A program made the position numbers and the translations under genes. A DNA stretch of 64,000 nt from assembly GCA_902729315.2 (NCBI GenBank), contig LR746267.1, forward strand, positions 3,666,386 through 3,730,385. The letters are read 5' to 3'. The notes beneath the pieces were generated by a model. It was not told the origin of the DNA. It did no database searches and was given only the letters and a program-made list of their open reading frames with translations. The stretch comes from Spirodela intermedia (taxonomy: Eukaryota; Streptophyta; Magnoliopsida; Alismatales; Araceae). Shown here one piece after another: positions 1 to 13,388 of the stretch; the stretch's first letter is position 1, and every line of letters starts with the position of its first letter.

Positions 1-387
1 TTAGTCATACATGAGGCCAATGGTCTCTCTTTATAGAAGGCCCCCTAGGTAGCATTCTTTACAATTTCAGTATGAGACTATGTGTTCCCACTCCAATTGA
101 CGTTGGGGTAGTGACATCCTTTGCTCTCCTTTTGGATGATGTCATGCTTGTGACATCATCATATGTCCTCGTGGCCTTAGGTTGTAACATCATGAAAATA
201 TGTAGTGTTACCATACCTTCTTGTGTGCTTGTCATGTTGGTGTGCATAGGTGTCGTGCCAACACACACATGTGTCATGCTGGCACACGCTAGTGCCATGT
301 CTTATGCTCTTCTGTGTGCTATGCCCTCCTGAGCACACTACTGTGTGATTGTCATGGGGTGGTACTTATAGAGGGATCCTGGTAATA
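1..387 (-). repeat. 3' LTR (partial) of a decayed Ty3/gypsy element
   Basis: This stretch matches the right-hand copy at 6265-6842 along its length: both share the blocks around 'cttgtgacatcatca' and 'gtggccttaggttgt' and end in 'ctggtaa' plus two or three bases. It is the left LTR of one element and is cut by the window edge. Read on the minus strand the LTR should begin TGTTACCAGG; here the second base has changed (TATTACCAGG). The pyrimidine run at 388-401 is the complement of a polypurine tract lying directly against this LTR end, which fixes the orientation as minus. Confidence 0.8.
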
Positions 388-555
388 TTCTCTCCCTCTT
401 GTGAGGTATGACATCCTCATTAAATGTGAGCAGTGGTGATAGTCCTAAATCAAGGCCTTAAATTGACAAAAGTTCATGTCCTTCTCTCATGTAGCTACTT
501 CTCATGATTGTCCTATCCACTGAATGAAATAAAAAGTGTTATCATTGGTGGAGGT

Positions 556-2101
556 TGACGCGACTTAGTCATTATATAATAAATCATGCAAATTTAAAAT
601 TTATAAAACTAAAAATACTAATTTTTAGGTATTTAGAAGTATTTCTAAATAAATATATCAGTTGTAATTAAATAAAAGTTTAAAAAATAATAAGAATTTT
701 CCAAATCAATCATAGGGATGTAATATAATATCGAGTAATTTTTTAGAATTATCATCGAAGAATATAATTTTTTTATAAATTTTTGATTAATAAATAAAAA
801 TAAAATATATTTAAAATTCATAAAAAAAGAAAATATGGGTTCCATCTATTGATTCTTACGTAAGCAATTACATATGATTTAATTAATCAAATTAAGATCT
901 GTAAAAGCTGGTTGTAATTGAATAAAGAATAGTTTGGTAAATTTAAATTACGCAAATTATCACTAAATAAAGTGAAAATTAAGTTGAAAGTAAGAAAATA
1001 GAGTTTTGACATCGCGACAATGATGTGTTAGTGATGCACCAGAATCTTGAGCATTCGAGAGGATTGTTGTACAGTGTCCACAACCTCGAAGGCTCTCCTT
1101 GAACAAAGACGATGTGATTAATCTCTAGATCTTCTTGCAAAGTTCAGAGATCGATGAAATAGGTCATCAAATCGTCTTTGGCAACTGTCACTTGACAAAA
1201 TGAGAAAACAACAACTTTGCAGCTCTCTGATGGTTGTCACCCAATAGAGAGGAGCTGGATGGAGGTGGGGCGCGTGTTAAAGAGCTTCATCCTCAAGTCT
1301 ACACAACAAAAAGAGGCTCTTCATCATATCTAGTATGCTCTCAGGAGGTGGCGACTCATCTCCCGACAGATCGTCCTCTTTCCGACGACGACTTATTCGT
1401 TGATCAATTAAAGATGCTTTACTCGATGGATTTATAATCTTTTTATCATGAATTATTTAACAATTTTAGTAACAATGCTTCACGAATTGCGTTGATGAGA
1501 TTTTCATCGATAATCGAGTGATTTTGACGACTTAATATTTCACTGCCGATCTGCAAGAAATTCATGATTTAATCAGATAAAAATACAAATTTTGACTCTG
1601 GTAGGATTTGAACCCACACTGATTGCCTACTTGTATGAGAGAGATTGAAATAAGTACTATAATATCCTTATAAAGTGATGTTATCATATGTATATCTCTA
1701 TTATAATTAAGGGGTATTTTAGGTATTTAAAAAATAAAACCATTTCGAAGAAGGTATGACGTGGGTTTAGTTTCATATTGATTATACGTTGAAGGTTTAG
1801 GTGAATATATAGTAATATCACATTCTCAAATAATGATCCCTTTCTTTCATGTGTACGACCACTCTTTGCCCAACAAGTCCCCCCTTTTTTTATATATATA
1901 TATTTTATTTTTCTTCATTTATCCAAAAAATAAAACTATAAAAATTATATAAATTTGTGTAAAATCACAAAACTAGCTAAAAATGAATTAACTAAAAACT
2001 ATTTTTCACAATTTAACATAAATATAAGTCTATTTATTATGAGTTAAGGTTTAAACTATATTATTTATTAATTATTAACTCATGATAATGAAGACTTATC
2101 A
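556..2101 (-). mobile_element. Solo LTR of the Athila-type family (copy 1), long subfamily
   Basis: It starts TGACGCGACTTAG and ends GAAGACTTATCA, the same ends as the other copies, and is flanked on both sides by the perfect 5-bp duplication GAGGT (551-555 and 2102-2106). No internal retroelement sequence lies next to it; both flanks belong to the older gypsy element. It is therefore a solo LTR left by recombination between two LTRs. It carries the roughly 110-bp block around 1625-1740 that only some copies have. Confidence 0.92.
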
Positions 2102-5100
2102 GAGGTCAAACGTCATTGATCTTGCTTTAAATCTTCTTCATCTACATGGTAAGCTTTTAAAAGTGAGATGTAGAAGACCATGTGTACTGAAAGGTGAGGT
2201 AAGAGTTGAAACCAATAGACTAATTGTCCTACTCAAGTCATGATTTAGAAATGTCTATCAAATCGAGGTACCAATTCACTATGATGTTTCTATCTATAAA
2301 GGCTTTTATGAGTAAGGTACATACGGAAGTATCTTATCCTTTATTGCATACTTGACTTCTCGTTGATGTTGATCAACAATCTTTTTCATCATTTGTGTTG
2401 TCCTTGTCAATATTCTCGAGCCTCTTCAATGAGATCGTTGTAATTCTTGACAAATCGGTAAACATTTAGTAAATATCATAAACCTTATTATTTAACAAGT
2501 TCTTAAGGTGTTACAGGTTGTCAGTCCGTGGACAATTTAAATGGTGAGTGTCATGTGAACATATTGGTGGATGTTTGTGGATGAGTTAGGTGACATCAAG
2601 TAATTCAATCTAATTGTTATGTCATGTTGTGGCATAATATTGTAGATAATCTTCTAGCATTCTATTTACTTGCTTTATTTATATGTTTATATGTGAATAA
2701 AAGTCATTAAAAAAGTTAAATTTAGTGCCAAGAAAGATGAAGAGAGTTGACTAGAATTATCTTGTGAAATAGGGATGCGATCAAAGATAATATCGCGTAG
2801 TATCTCCCATTACTTGACTATGTGTGTCAAGAAGAGGCCTATCACATATTTTACCTTGTACAATAGCCATGTCAATATAAGTATTACATTTTTAAAAAAC
2901 ATGTTAATAACCAACAAGATGATGTCATAGTAGTTTACTTGTAAGAGGCTTGTGATCAAGTTAATAGACAAAGATTCTCACGTTTCTTTCAGAATGAGTG
3001 GAGGATTTAGTGTTGCTACAACATTATATTATTTCACTGATCAACAAAACTTGTGTTTATTACTGTTCAGGATGTCCTGCATGTGATGCATCTTATGTCT
3101 TTCTCAAAAATGTTGCTATAGTTGACTACCCTGTGGCACATAAGGTTTCCGATCTTTAGTATATAGGATGTCATCCTCCACCTAGAATCGCTAGATTTCT
3201 CTTCTCCCCTATTGGAGGAGGTGTTTGACTACTGAATATATAGTATATGCTACTTTTATTGAGAGGACATCAACGACTTTGATGGTTCCTTGTCAACTCA
3301 AGGTATGGGCTACTATATTAGTCCGCTTGTGCTTATACTTGATGAGAAGTCATACTCTACTAAGAAGTCTTGTCAAATGATTTATTTGAGAGAGTTTATT
3401 ATGAGAGTTAAAATAACTAGTAGCAACATTATTAATGTCAATGACAGATGTATACTTAGAAGATAATGTTGTTAAGTCTATAGGTAACGTACTACAATCA
3501 CCATTTACTTCTTGTGTACTGAATATTATTAATGTATCACTCAACTTCTTTTCTTCAAAGGTTATGAGGTGTCACTCTTGCATTAAGACACATTCGATAG
3601 CTACTTCTAAGATATCTATATATATCTTGAAATGTTCATTGAAGTTTCAAAGCTGTAATATTAATTATTCTGTAATTGTCTCTCACAAGTTGCCAAATGT
3701 TTGTTAACATGTCTCAATCTCCATCTACTTTTGGCCTTTTCTTAGAAGTTTGGTAAGTGATGTAACAATATGTGAGAAGTTTCAAATGAATTTATGGTAG
3801 TAATTCATGAGTGTCAAAAATAATCTTAATTCTAGTACCCCCTTAGGAGTTGGCCACTGATAGATAACAATCACCTTCTTTTGGTTCATCCACACTTAGC
3901 TGTTACTTACCACATGACTTAAGAATTTGACCTCTTGACTTACAAAGTCGTATTTTGCTGGATTCAAGTATAGTTGATGATCCTTTAGTGTCTCGAGTAC
4001 ATGTCTAAAATGTAACAAGTGTTATTGTAAGTTATGACTATATATTAAAATATTATTAAAATACATGACAATAAATTTATCTAAGAAATGTTGAAGGATA
4101 TGATTCATGAGGACACAAAAATTAGTATTTGCATTTATTAATTCAAAAGTCATGACAATGAATTTATATAACTCATAATATGTTACACACGCTATCTTCT
4201 ATTCATCCCCTTCTTTAATTTAGATTTGATGGTAGCTGTTCTTTTAAGTCTAACTTTGAGAAGATCTTTACTTTTCTCAACTAGTCAAACAAATCTTCTA
4301 CATTAGGTACTAAATACTTGTTACTCACCATGATTTTGTTCAAGGCCCTATAATCTACATAAAATCTTAGTGTACCATCTTTCTTCTGTTGAAAAAGAAT
4401 TAGAGTGTCAAATGGGGCATGAGAAGGATGAATATATTATGTTAACAACAACTCTTTCAACTGTTTTCTTAACTCTTCTAGGTGTGATGGGGGCATCTTG
4501 TATGCGGCCCTAACTAATGGTCACTCCCTTGATAACAACTCAATTATTTGTCTCGCATCGACGTAAATTAACAAGAAGGGAGGCATGATGGTATGCGACT
4601 CTTTGAATAAAGATAATGCATGCGGGTGACCCACTAGGTTTCTTTCTCTTTTCACCTCCCGTAATGTGATGAGGTAGATGTTTGCATCCTTCTGCAAGTT
4701 TGACTTTAGTTGGATTGTAAAGATGAATTGAGACTTCGTTGTCTCTTATGTAGATCCCTACACAAAATAAGATTTATTGTCCCCACATATGAGGATTTTA
4801 TTACAGTGGAAGAAGATGCTCACCTTCGCTTTGATCATAAAATCAGCCCCCAAGATGATAATAAAGTCATTTATTCTCAAGACTAAGAAATTCAATGTGT
4901 CTTTCCATATATCATTTAAACTTTCACATGTCAAGTCAATCCAATGGACATTTGAGCTTTAGAGTTGGCAATTTTGATTATGTTGCTAGTCTAAATAATT
5001 GTAATTTCAATTGACGGGTCTCTTCTTCCGACAAAAAGTTGTGTGTCACCCCGTAATCTATTACAGGTTATGTTGATATGTTGTTGGGGTAATTAAATGA

Positions 5101-6250
5101 CCTTAACTTACGTTGTATTTAAAAGTTGAAGGGTATTCAAGTTAGGTATCTCTTTGATCTCTAGTGATGGTTGCTTTGACGCCAAGACTAGGTTAAGGTG
5201 GCTCTAGCCATATGACAGTCTACTTAATACATATGTGGCATCCTATCTACTTTGGACCTTCTCCATTCTAATCTTGCTAGGTTGTTTTTGACCCCCCCTT
5301 ATCAATAATGGACCCCCTCATTCATGATTATTGCTGCACCCTTTGTTCCTCTGAGAGGTGTCATCAATTGATTTGTCACCAACATGGTAGTACGAATATC
5401 ATGAGCCAATGTTTGAAACCCTTCTATGAAATAATGGGACTTGTCTTCTTTATCCATGTGAGGTACATCTAGTAAGAGCATAGAAAACTTATTCACATAC
5501 TCTTAGATATCTCCCTTGTTCAAAGTTGGCGGGACAGAATTGACCTTAAATCTCCTTGGTCATCTCATCCCAACATGTCACCGCTAGTCTTGACATATCC
5601 TCTAATCGAAGTTACCATCATACTTTGGCATGTCTTGTAAGAAATAAGCTACCAGAAAAACATTTTTCTCTTCTAAAAAGGTACTCATGTTTTAAAGAAA
5701 ATTCTCAATCAACATTACATCCCTCTCACTTGAGTAAGGTTTAGGTTCAGGTGCCTTGAGTTGAGATAATCCAAGATATGAACCTTAATTCTGAGATCTC
5801 TAGACATTGCACATCTTTGTCTAGAGGTTGTTCATAGCTTCCTCTATCTATCATTGTACTTGATCATTCGATCCACAAACTCTACTTGTAATGTAGAGAT
5901 TCTTCTTTTTTGAGATTTATAAGAAGTGGCTATTTCCACTATCTAGTCATATATTGACCATGGTTCTTCATTGAGTTTCTTAGATAAGGCCTCAATTCTG
6001 CTCATAGCCTCATGGGCCTATTCCCCGACTTGAGCTGCTTGAGCCTCTATTTACTCTCATAAACTAATGAACTTAATTTGTAGTTGACTCGCAAGGGTCT
6101 TCACATCCCTTATTGTCATCTCTTGTTATTCAGTAAGTCAGGTAATTCATTACCCTTAGGTATCACTTGTATTCAACCTTTCATTCGCCCCCATCACACT
6201 AAACTCTCACTAGCAAAGAAGGGTGAGAGGGATAAGAAGGTTTAATTTAA

Positions 6251-6261
6251 CTTTGATATCA
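6251..6261 (-). other. Primer binding site of the left gypsy element
   Basis: CTTTGATATCA on the plus strand is the complement of a tRNA-iMet-type primer site with one difference from the usual motif. It lies three bases inside the right LTR, as expected for a minus-strand element. Confidence 0.6.
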
Positions 6262-6264
6262 CTA

Positions 6265-6842
6265 TGACGAGAAAGTCAGCTGCTCAACAAGAGTTCCTTG
6301 TTGGTTGCTAGGCGATATGATCTCCAATGACCCAAATGTAACCCAATAAATATTCTTAATAACAAAAGGTCAATCATACATGGGATTAGGGGTCCCTCTT
6401 TATAGATGGGCTATTGGACAACATTTCTTATAATTTCTAAATATGACTAAGTGTTCCTACTCTAGCTGATGTTCAGGTAGTGGCATCCTCTGCTCCCCCT
6501 CCAAATGATGTTATGCTTGTGACATCATCATTTGTCCTTATGGCCTTAGGTTGTTATGTCAGAATTGTGCACAACATCGTCATACCTTCTTGTGTGATTG
6601 TCATGCTGACGTACATAAGTGCCTACCAACACCCATGGATGCCGTGCAGCCATGTGTGGGCACTATGCAAATGCGAGCGTGTGTTGTGCTACCAGACATA
6701 GGCACCATGGTGACGCGTGTGAGTGTCATGTCGGTGCATGCTGGTGTTGTGTTTTCTGCATTATTTTGTGCACTGTGCCCTCTTGCCAAGTGCACCGCAA
6801 TGTGGTTCCTAAGGGTGCTTCATGTAGAGTGACCCTGGTAAC
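6265..6842 (-). repeat. 5' LTR of the decayed Ty3/gypsy element
   Basis: It is a 578-bp copy of the sequence at the left window edge. The minus-strand start is TGTTACCAGGG (plus-strand end ..GGTAACA at 6842) and the other end is TGACGAG at 6265, next to the primer site. It differs from the left LTR by many substitutions and indels, so the insertion is old. The short open frames inside are not conserved between the two LTR copies. Confidence 0.8.
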
Positions 6843-8330
6843 ATAATCCCTATGGTTTGCTTTTTTCGTGAAATTCTTTTGATAAAAATACAAAGGCTCC
6901 TAAAAAGCTATCACTAGAACATAAAATTAAAAAAAAGACTCAAAAATGGATCTAATAGTTAACATGCACATTGAGTAGAATCGAATTTAAGAATTATATC
7001 TTACACATAGTTTCTATTCTTTACTTAGAATAATACTCATTGATTATTGAGAAATTAAGATCACTCAATCTTTGCAATCAAGATATTTTTTTTCATAAAA
7101 TTCAAAAAACTGAAATATGTTTACATTTCAGATGGCATGATAATTGCATGTCATGAGCTTTGAGTGAGGGTCGCATATCTGATTATTTTTAGAACATCAC
7201 CAATGCATCTTAGTATGACTAATGAGTTTGACTATTCTTTGCCCAGTTTCTCTATAATAATGCTATGGACAATTTAAGATATAACTTTCATACCATATTT
7301 TCTCTATGTTATATTATTTTTAAATTAAAAAATATAAATAATCGATATAGTTGTTTGCTACATTCATAGTTGAGCTTTATGCCATGACCATCAACAATTT
7401 ACTAGTGTGTAAGATTGTGAGGATAGTATTATTATTTATGTAATGAGGGCTAAGAAATATAATTTAATTTTAATTTATGATTAAGAAATAAAAAGGATAA
7501 AGAGCAAGAAAATTCATGGGGACCCATATTGCTAAGGTTAGACTCATTTATGTATTTATTGAAAGCAATGTGTAATGATATATTTCTTTTTGTTGCTTGT
7601 AGCTTTTCATGAGATTAATGGAATGGGGAGACTAGTGTGCTACTTCAAGCTTTTGTCATGGTAAGATGGTAGAGGATTGTTGAAATCGGCAAGCTGGTTC
7701 TAATGATTATGAAGCTAACACTGACTCATATAGATCTTTCTTGTACATTTTTTATTGAAAAAAAAATGAAGAGTTCATGAGTTGATAATCAGATGGCGCC
7801 ATTTAATTGAAAAACAGTAGAATATAAACATGGCAACCCAATCCATAAAACCAATAAGATCTTAATTTTACTTTCAACATCGGATTATTCTTGATAGGCC
7901 TAGTACGTGCATAAAAGTCAACCCTTATACTATGTTACTATCCAATGATGACCATGGACTGCATCTGGATCCAAACCCTAATGTCTAGAAAATAGGAAAG
8001 TCAGAGCGATTCATCTCTCACAGATTGTCATTTCGACTCAGATTCCTAATATAATGCCCTACCTTAAGCGTTAAAAATTGCAAATTGTAAAATGCCATGG
8101 AAGAAACTGATATGGTTGAAAATGCTCAAGGAAACCCTCAGTCAGGCATGGATTCCTCTTAAGGCATGCAGAGAGAGGGAACCCACAGGCCGTGTGAACA
8201 GCAGCGGGTCAAACGATGGGAGGGAGTAGAGGAGGCAGAGACGGACACTTGGGGAACAAGCTGGGATTCTTCTCTGCATGGTGGAATAAATGGCTACACT
8301 CTTCCTTCTCTTGGCAAAAGTGCAATTTCA
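6843..8330. other. Intergenic, no gene seen
   Basis: This is AT-rich DNA with many stops in all frames. The part near 8330 is probably 3' untranslated sequence of the L24 gene. I see no repeat with defined ends here. Confidence 0.5.
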
Positions 8331-10594
8331 TCAAGATGATATGGCTTCTTTCTCCTTGTTTCTCTCTCTAATTGTGCTCTTCCACTTCTCCACACTGTCA
8401 ACTATCTCCCCTGTCTTTACGAGATAGCGGACCCGCGATCCGTTATCAAGTGTCTTGTGCCCCACCCGGCTCGCCACATTCTGTTCCTTTGAGTACAGCA
8501 TCACATTGGAGCTGTGGATCGGTGCCTCCATCTGTCCACATTAAAAGATAATTCTATAAATTAAAAGAGCTTAATCTCATATATCTATATATATGAATTT
8601 AGTTTAAAATCAAACAAATAAAATAATAAATATAGTGCAGTGGATTCTACAGACCAGGAGATGAATGTGGTAATTAATCTAGATGTGCTGTTCTTAAATC
8701 ATGGTACATTTATAGTATTATCCAAGATCAAGATTTCTGTCTAAATCACAGATGGCGGTGGCGGAATAGGTCACTGCCTTTTCCCCCCCTCCCCCACTTG
8801 CCGGCGACCATTTCACCACCACTGCTGCCATTCTGGGACTTGCATGAACATCTTATGGTTGTGGTGGACAGCAGAGGACTAGTAGTTCAAAATTATGAAT
8901 ACCACGCTGAGTTACCGAATGTTTCCATCAATAATCATGGAACGGCACAATGCTGTTTTGGGTAGGCAAGCATATGAACAATTTACCATAATTGGAAAAT
9001 AAAATCATGAGAGACAAGACGTCACTTCAGGTAGGTAACCAAATGAACAAATTTACCATAATTAGAAAGTGCATGCATGACCCTGATGCAGCAAAAAGTT
9101 TTAAATGAGAATTCAAGTCGCACCTTCACAATCTGCCCTGGCTCCCCCTGCTCTCTGCTCTTCATGTGCTTTGTCTTCAAGTTGATGTCCTTCACGATCA
9201 CAGTGCTGTTGTGCTTGAAGATCCTTGAGATCTCCCCAATCTTACCCTTGTCATGGCCAGAAATCACTTTCACCGTGTCGCCGACCTTCACGTGCATCTT
9301 GTGCAGCACAGGAAGACTGTTTGGTTTGCAATCCTTCCTTTCCCATCGCTTAAGCTGCACCCAAGAGCAAAAACTCAGCAGGGGAATCAGCTGGGCTGCT
9401 ATTTTAGGAAATTAACACCCATTAATAAACCTTATGGAAGATCACAACCCGTGAGATTAGGGAAGAAGAACTGACCTTCATTACAATGGGACCAGTCATA
9501 TCCGAAGTCTTAACCTGAAAATGAATAAACATCAGGCGTTTCAAGAAGCAATGAATGAGCATGGGACGCTGCATATCATTGCAGAGGCATAAGCCATGAG
9601 TATGTGAACAGAAATTGGTGCATTGGCTGGACTGGAGATTTTTGTTCTTTTTAGAATTATATTAAATAGAACTAAAATGAGAAAGAAAATAAAGGAGGAT
9701 TAAATTGCCCAGGCATAAAGGCGAGAACCTAAAAAAGGCATGGATAGATGTGATAGTCGGTTCATTTCTTGGAATATCTCCTGAAAGTAGCTCGTAGGGG
9801 GAGCAAGAAAACCTGGAAATATCTCCCATTTAAAGCATACAAGGTAAATTCTAACATACAGTTTAGAAAAAAATGTGGTTCTTGACCAATGATGTAGATA
9901 TTTGCCTTCTTTTCCACTATCTAATGTTTTTATTTATTTACTTATTCATTTTTCTGAACAGAATTCAGGAAACAAAAAACATGCGAGCTATGCATTTCTT
10001 GGGTGTTTGACTAAATCGGGAACGCGCACTGAAAGAGAAAAAAATATCCTCCATTCAATGATTTTTCTCTGTTCTTGTTAACAGTCCTCCTTGTGGAGGA
10101 AAAGATGTGATAATCTGTGAGAGCCTGCTTGAGTTGCTCATCTTAATGGCTCCCCGGAACAAATTACCCATACGCAAATCTCGCTGCTAAATCTGCGTCG
10201 CAGAAGATAACAGATTCATTCGGAGAAGAGACCGATCATTCCTTCCAACAGAAAGCGCTAATTATTCATCCCTTTCCATGGGGCCCCCAAATTCTCCTCC
10301 GTGGATCGAAGAATCGTATCCTCTTACAGCGGGAGACAGATGAACCAGATCGAGTTCTTCCGGATTGGACTCCTTCGACTAAGAAAACTTAACCAGAGAC
10401 AAGCACAGGTGTGTGCGAGGCATCCTCCGACCGTATCTCTTTCGGGAAGAGGGGAGGGGAGACTGGAGGGGAGGACTCACATTCAACGGAGCGGAGATTG
10501 GCTGGGCCAGACGCTGGCCCAGGAAGGAGCTTGAGGAGAGAGAAAGCGCCGCCATGGAGCTCTGGAGCGCTGCCATCCCCACCATCTTCCCCAA
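8331..10594 (-). CDS. RPL24: 50S ribosomal protein L24, chloroplastic (nuclear gene, 4 exons)
   Basis: The product binds rRNA in the large subunit of the plastid ribosome (uL24 family). Exons on the minus strand are 10481-10594, 9476-9514, 9124-9354 and 8331-8531; all introns have GT..AG ends and the phases agree. Exon 1 gives a Ser/Ala/Leu-rich transit peptide ([20 protein letters not shown]). Exon 3 carries the KOW core ([18 protein letters not shown]) after [18 protein letters not shown]. Exon 4 begins [16 protein letters not shown]. The length is 188-194 residues, close to the roughly 198 usual for plants. Three in-frame ATGs (10594, 10585, 10576) compete as start; the last (MAALQ) looks most like relatives, so the exact start is unsure. 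No damage is visible. Confidence 0.93.
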
Positions 10595-11300
10595 CCGGGT
10601 TCTGCCCCCCTTGGCGACTTGAGAGAGAGAGTGAGAGAGAGAGAAGGGGGGAGAAGTCGAGATAGGATAGAGAGAGAAAGCAAACTACGAACGGCTAAAT
10701 GGTGAGAGATGACCGTTATCCATTTACAAAGCTGGGGAGGATACGGATAAAAGAATATTATTTATTATTCATGTTTAGATAAACAGACATCAATGGGCTG
10801 ACTACCCCCGTCGGGCGGCCCAACAAAGACACGCTCAGCGGCCTCGATAAGTCGGGGGGCCTTTTGGGCATTTAATGGGCCGTTTTTGTTTAGGAGCCTC
10901 TGAATCGTCACCAGCTAGATAAGTGGCCCCATGCTTTAGAAAGCCCAATTAGTATCTGGGCATTTTTCCAAGGCCCACCCGCCTCGGGTCCTGTCGGAGA
11001 ATGGGCCCAATCGAATCCTTCCTATCCGCCATCCGCGAGAGAGAGAGAGAGAGGAGCAGCAGCAGCATTATGGAAGCTGAGAAGTGAGCGTTAGATTTAT
11101 ATGATCTCTCATGTGGGTGATTTAATCACGAAAGCAAGCCAGTTCGTAAGCAGCATGCCTCATTTTCCTAATACGGAAAGCATAAATCATGCTACAAAAA
11201 ATAGTTACCCTACAAAAAGGGCAAAATGGTCCTCGTCAAGTCACTTTTCATACCAAAGAATACCCCACATCACAGAGATGATGGTGACGATGAACATGTG
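10595..11300. other. Intergenic: L24 leader/promoter and 3' flank of the kinase gene
   Basis: A GA-rich run at about 10620-10680 lies just upstream of the L24 start and is probably leader. Several TGGGCC/GGCCCA motifs occur between 10790 and 11010 (for example 'atgggcc' and 'gaatgggccc'). These resemble site II elements, common in promoters of plant ribosomal and organelle-protein genes. A second GA run is at 11037-11053. No open frame here looks real. Confidence 0.5.
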
Positions 11301-13329
11301 TTAGGCGTCGGTGAAGTCAGATCCGCTGCCGAGAGACGATGGCCGTCTGTGATGATCGGAGATCGAAGCCTGGGAATCGGACGGCCGTCTAACCTGGCGC
11401 CTTCTGAAGTGGGGGTCGTTGACGATGGAGGAGAGAGACTGGACGATGTCCCGCATGGAGGGCCGCCGCTTGGAGTGGGGTTGGAGGCAGCGGTGGGCCA
11501 GGTTGGCCACGTCGAAGAGCTCCTGGGCACTGTAGGCGCCGTTCAGCCTGGCGTCCACGATCTCCTCCCATCCGACACCCTCGGCGTTCATCGCAGCCTG
11601 AAAATGATCACCAGCCGTCAATGCGACCAGGTCCGAGCATGCTTGATCCGCGTCGAGAGGTATTGCTCGGTGTTCCTGCTGACTGGGGGTGGTTTCAGAC
11701 GACCCCGACTTGTAGACTTTCTGCATCTGTGTCGGGGCAAATCATGTGACCTTCTGCCCTCCATTCTACATATGTATGAATCCACAGGGAGAGAGCAGGG
11801 GAGCGGTAGAGAGAGAGAGAGAGAGAGAAGAGATAAGAGAGAGAGAGAGAGATAGCTACACCCCTAGAAGGTGCATGGAGAGAAGTGATCATGGATAGAA
11901 ATATGGAGGGTGCATGATATCAGGTCAACTTAGAGGTCAGGAGTTGTTTGGGAAATGATATCATTAGACATCAACATTATTATTATTATTATAAATATTA
12001 CTTTATCACCTTCTGTTTTTGTAACGCACCAACAGCACGAAAATATGATGCAGATGAAAAAGTCAACGCTTATCTCTGCGCAAAGTTTTTCTAGGCATGG
12101 TATCAAATGAGTCAACTGGGAAGTTTTCTAAGTGGCATTCAATAAGGGAAAGAAGGACGTACGAGGTCAACGTATTCGATGAGGCCCTGCTGAGGATTCC
12201 TCCCGGTTATCAGCTCGAAAAGCAGCACCCCGAAGCTGTACACGTCGCTCTTCTTCGTGAACGCCCTGCTGGATATGTACTCCGGATCCAGGTACCCAAA
12301 GGTTCCTCGGATATTGGAAGCGTGTGGGATGTCCATCTCTTCCCTCGACAGCCCGAAGTCAGCAACCTACTCACAGAGAACATTCACAACGAAGATTAAT
12401 CCACATCTGCGATGCAGATTGGTCATTTTCTCATCAGAAACCGCATTTATCGAAATAAAAAAAATGAAAAATAGCCAAATGGAGAAACAGTCAACCATTG
12501 GTCAACCATTGAAACAGTCAAACAGGATCAGACAATTATCATCAAATATATCGAGAAATAGATAAATTTGGATAATTCCATGAATAGGAGGATTTAACCA
12601 TACCCTGGCTCTCATATTACTGTCCAGTAGTATGTTCGAGGATTTGATATCACGGTGCACCACGGGAGGAACAGCCTGCATGAAAAAAGAAAAACAAAAA
12701 AAAAAGAAAATAATTAAGTCTGAGAAAAAAACATCCAGACATGTCATAAATGGAAAAGGAAGTACCCCATCGTGCAGATACTCCAGGCCCCGTGCCACGT
12801 CAAGAGCAATGGAGATTCTCTGGTCCCACACCAGGGATTCGTGCTCCTCCCCTGTGATCATCACCAAGTACACAAAGGTGGGATTAGTCAATGTTTACCG
12901 AAAATAGTTGGCTATGAGAAGAATAAGTCAGAGAAAGTATGTGGAGTCTTTGTCCAGAAATTTTCTTCTATGGCTGCTTCTGCGACTCAAAGTTGGCATT
13001 GACCACTTTGACTTCGCGGCTGACCTCGATTACTCTGCGACTTGTACGGTTTTATGAACGAAGGAGCGGTTTTAAAAGGCTGATATTTCTCCTTCTATTT
13101 TGGCAGAGATCCCCGAAGTTAGTTGACTGGGTGAGTTTCCCTCGTTGTTGTGGGAATATGCAGTCAGAGTTCCTCTTTTTTGTCCTCGAGAAGTTTTCAT
13201 GGCAGCGAGCACATTTAGGGGTGGGGGGGGGTTCCTAAATCTGTACAGTTCGTCTTAAATGTCCAAAGTGGCAAAGCTTAAGAAGCATTTATATACATGA
13301 GAATATGTTTGACATTAATAATAATAATG

Positions 13330-13388
<59 letters not shown>

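Larger units (their letters stand above)
388..6264 (-). mobile_element. Internal region of a decayed Ty3/gypsy element, interrupted by a solo LTR
   Basis: Short coding remnants lie in the expected order on the minus strand, with many stops and shifts. A gag fragment is at 5302-5496 (DKEDKSHYFIEG, then an AHDIRT-like block). A zinc-knuckle-like CHIC follows near 5215-5250. A protease remnant lies near 4985-5075, where VIDYGVTHNF stands in place of the usual D-S-G-A-T-H-N-F, so its active site is altered. Reverse transcriptase is at about 4240-4385 (KDGTLRFYVDYRALNK). A C-terminal block at about 2110-2175 reads LLKAYHVDEEDL. A primer-binding-site complement (CTTTGATATCA, like initiator tRNA-Met) sits at 6251-6261 beside the right LTR. 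Integrase should lie at about 2700-3400 but I could only place it by position. The element is dead. Confidence 0.75.

Noticed and set aside
1-6842. An integrated pararetrovirus
   Set aside because: The two LTRs, tRNA-Met primer site, polypurine tract and gypsy-type gag, protease and RT order fit an LTR retrotransposon; no movement-protein or coat motifs were seen.
9077-9415. A 112-codon plus frame opposite L24 exon 3
   Set aside because: It is antisense to a clearly conserved exon and has no supporting motif.
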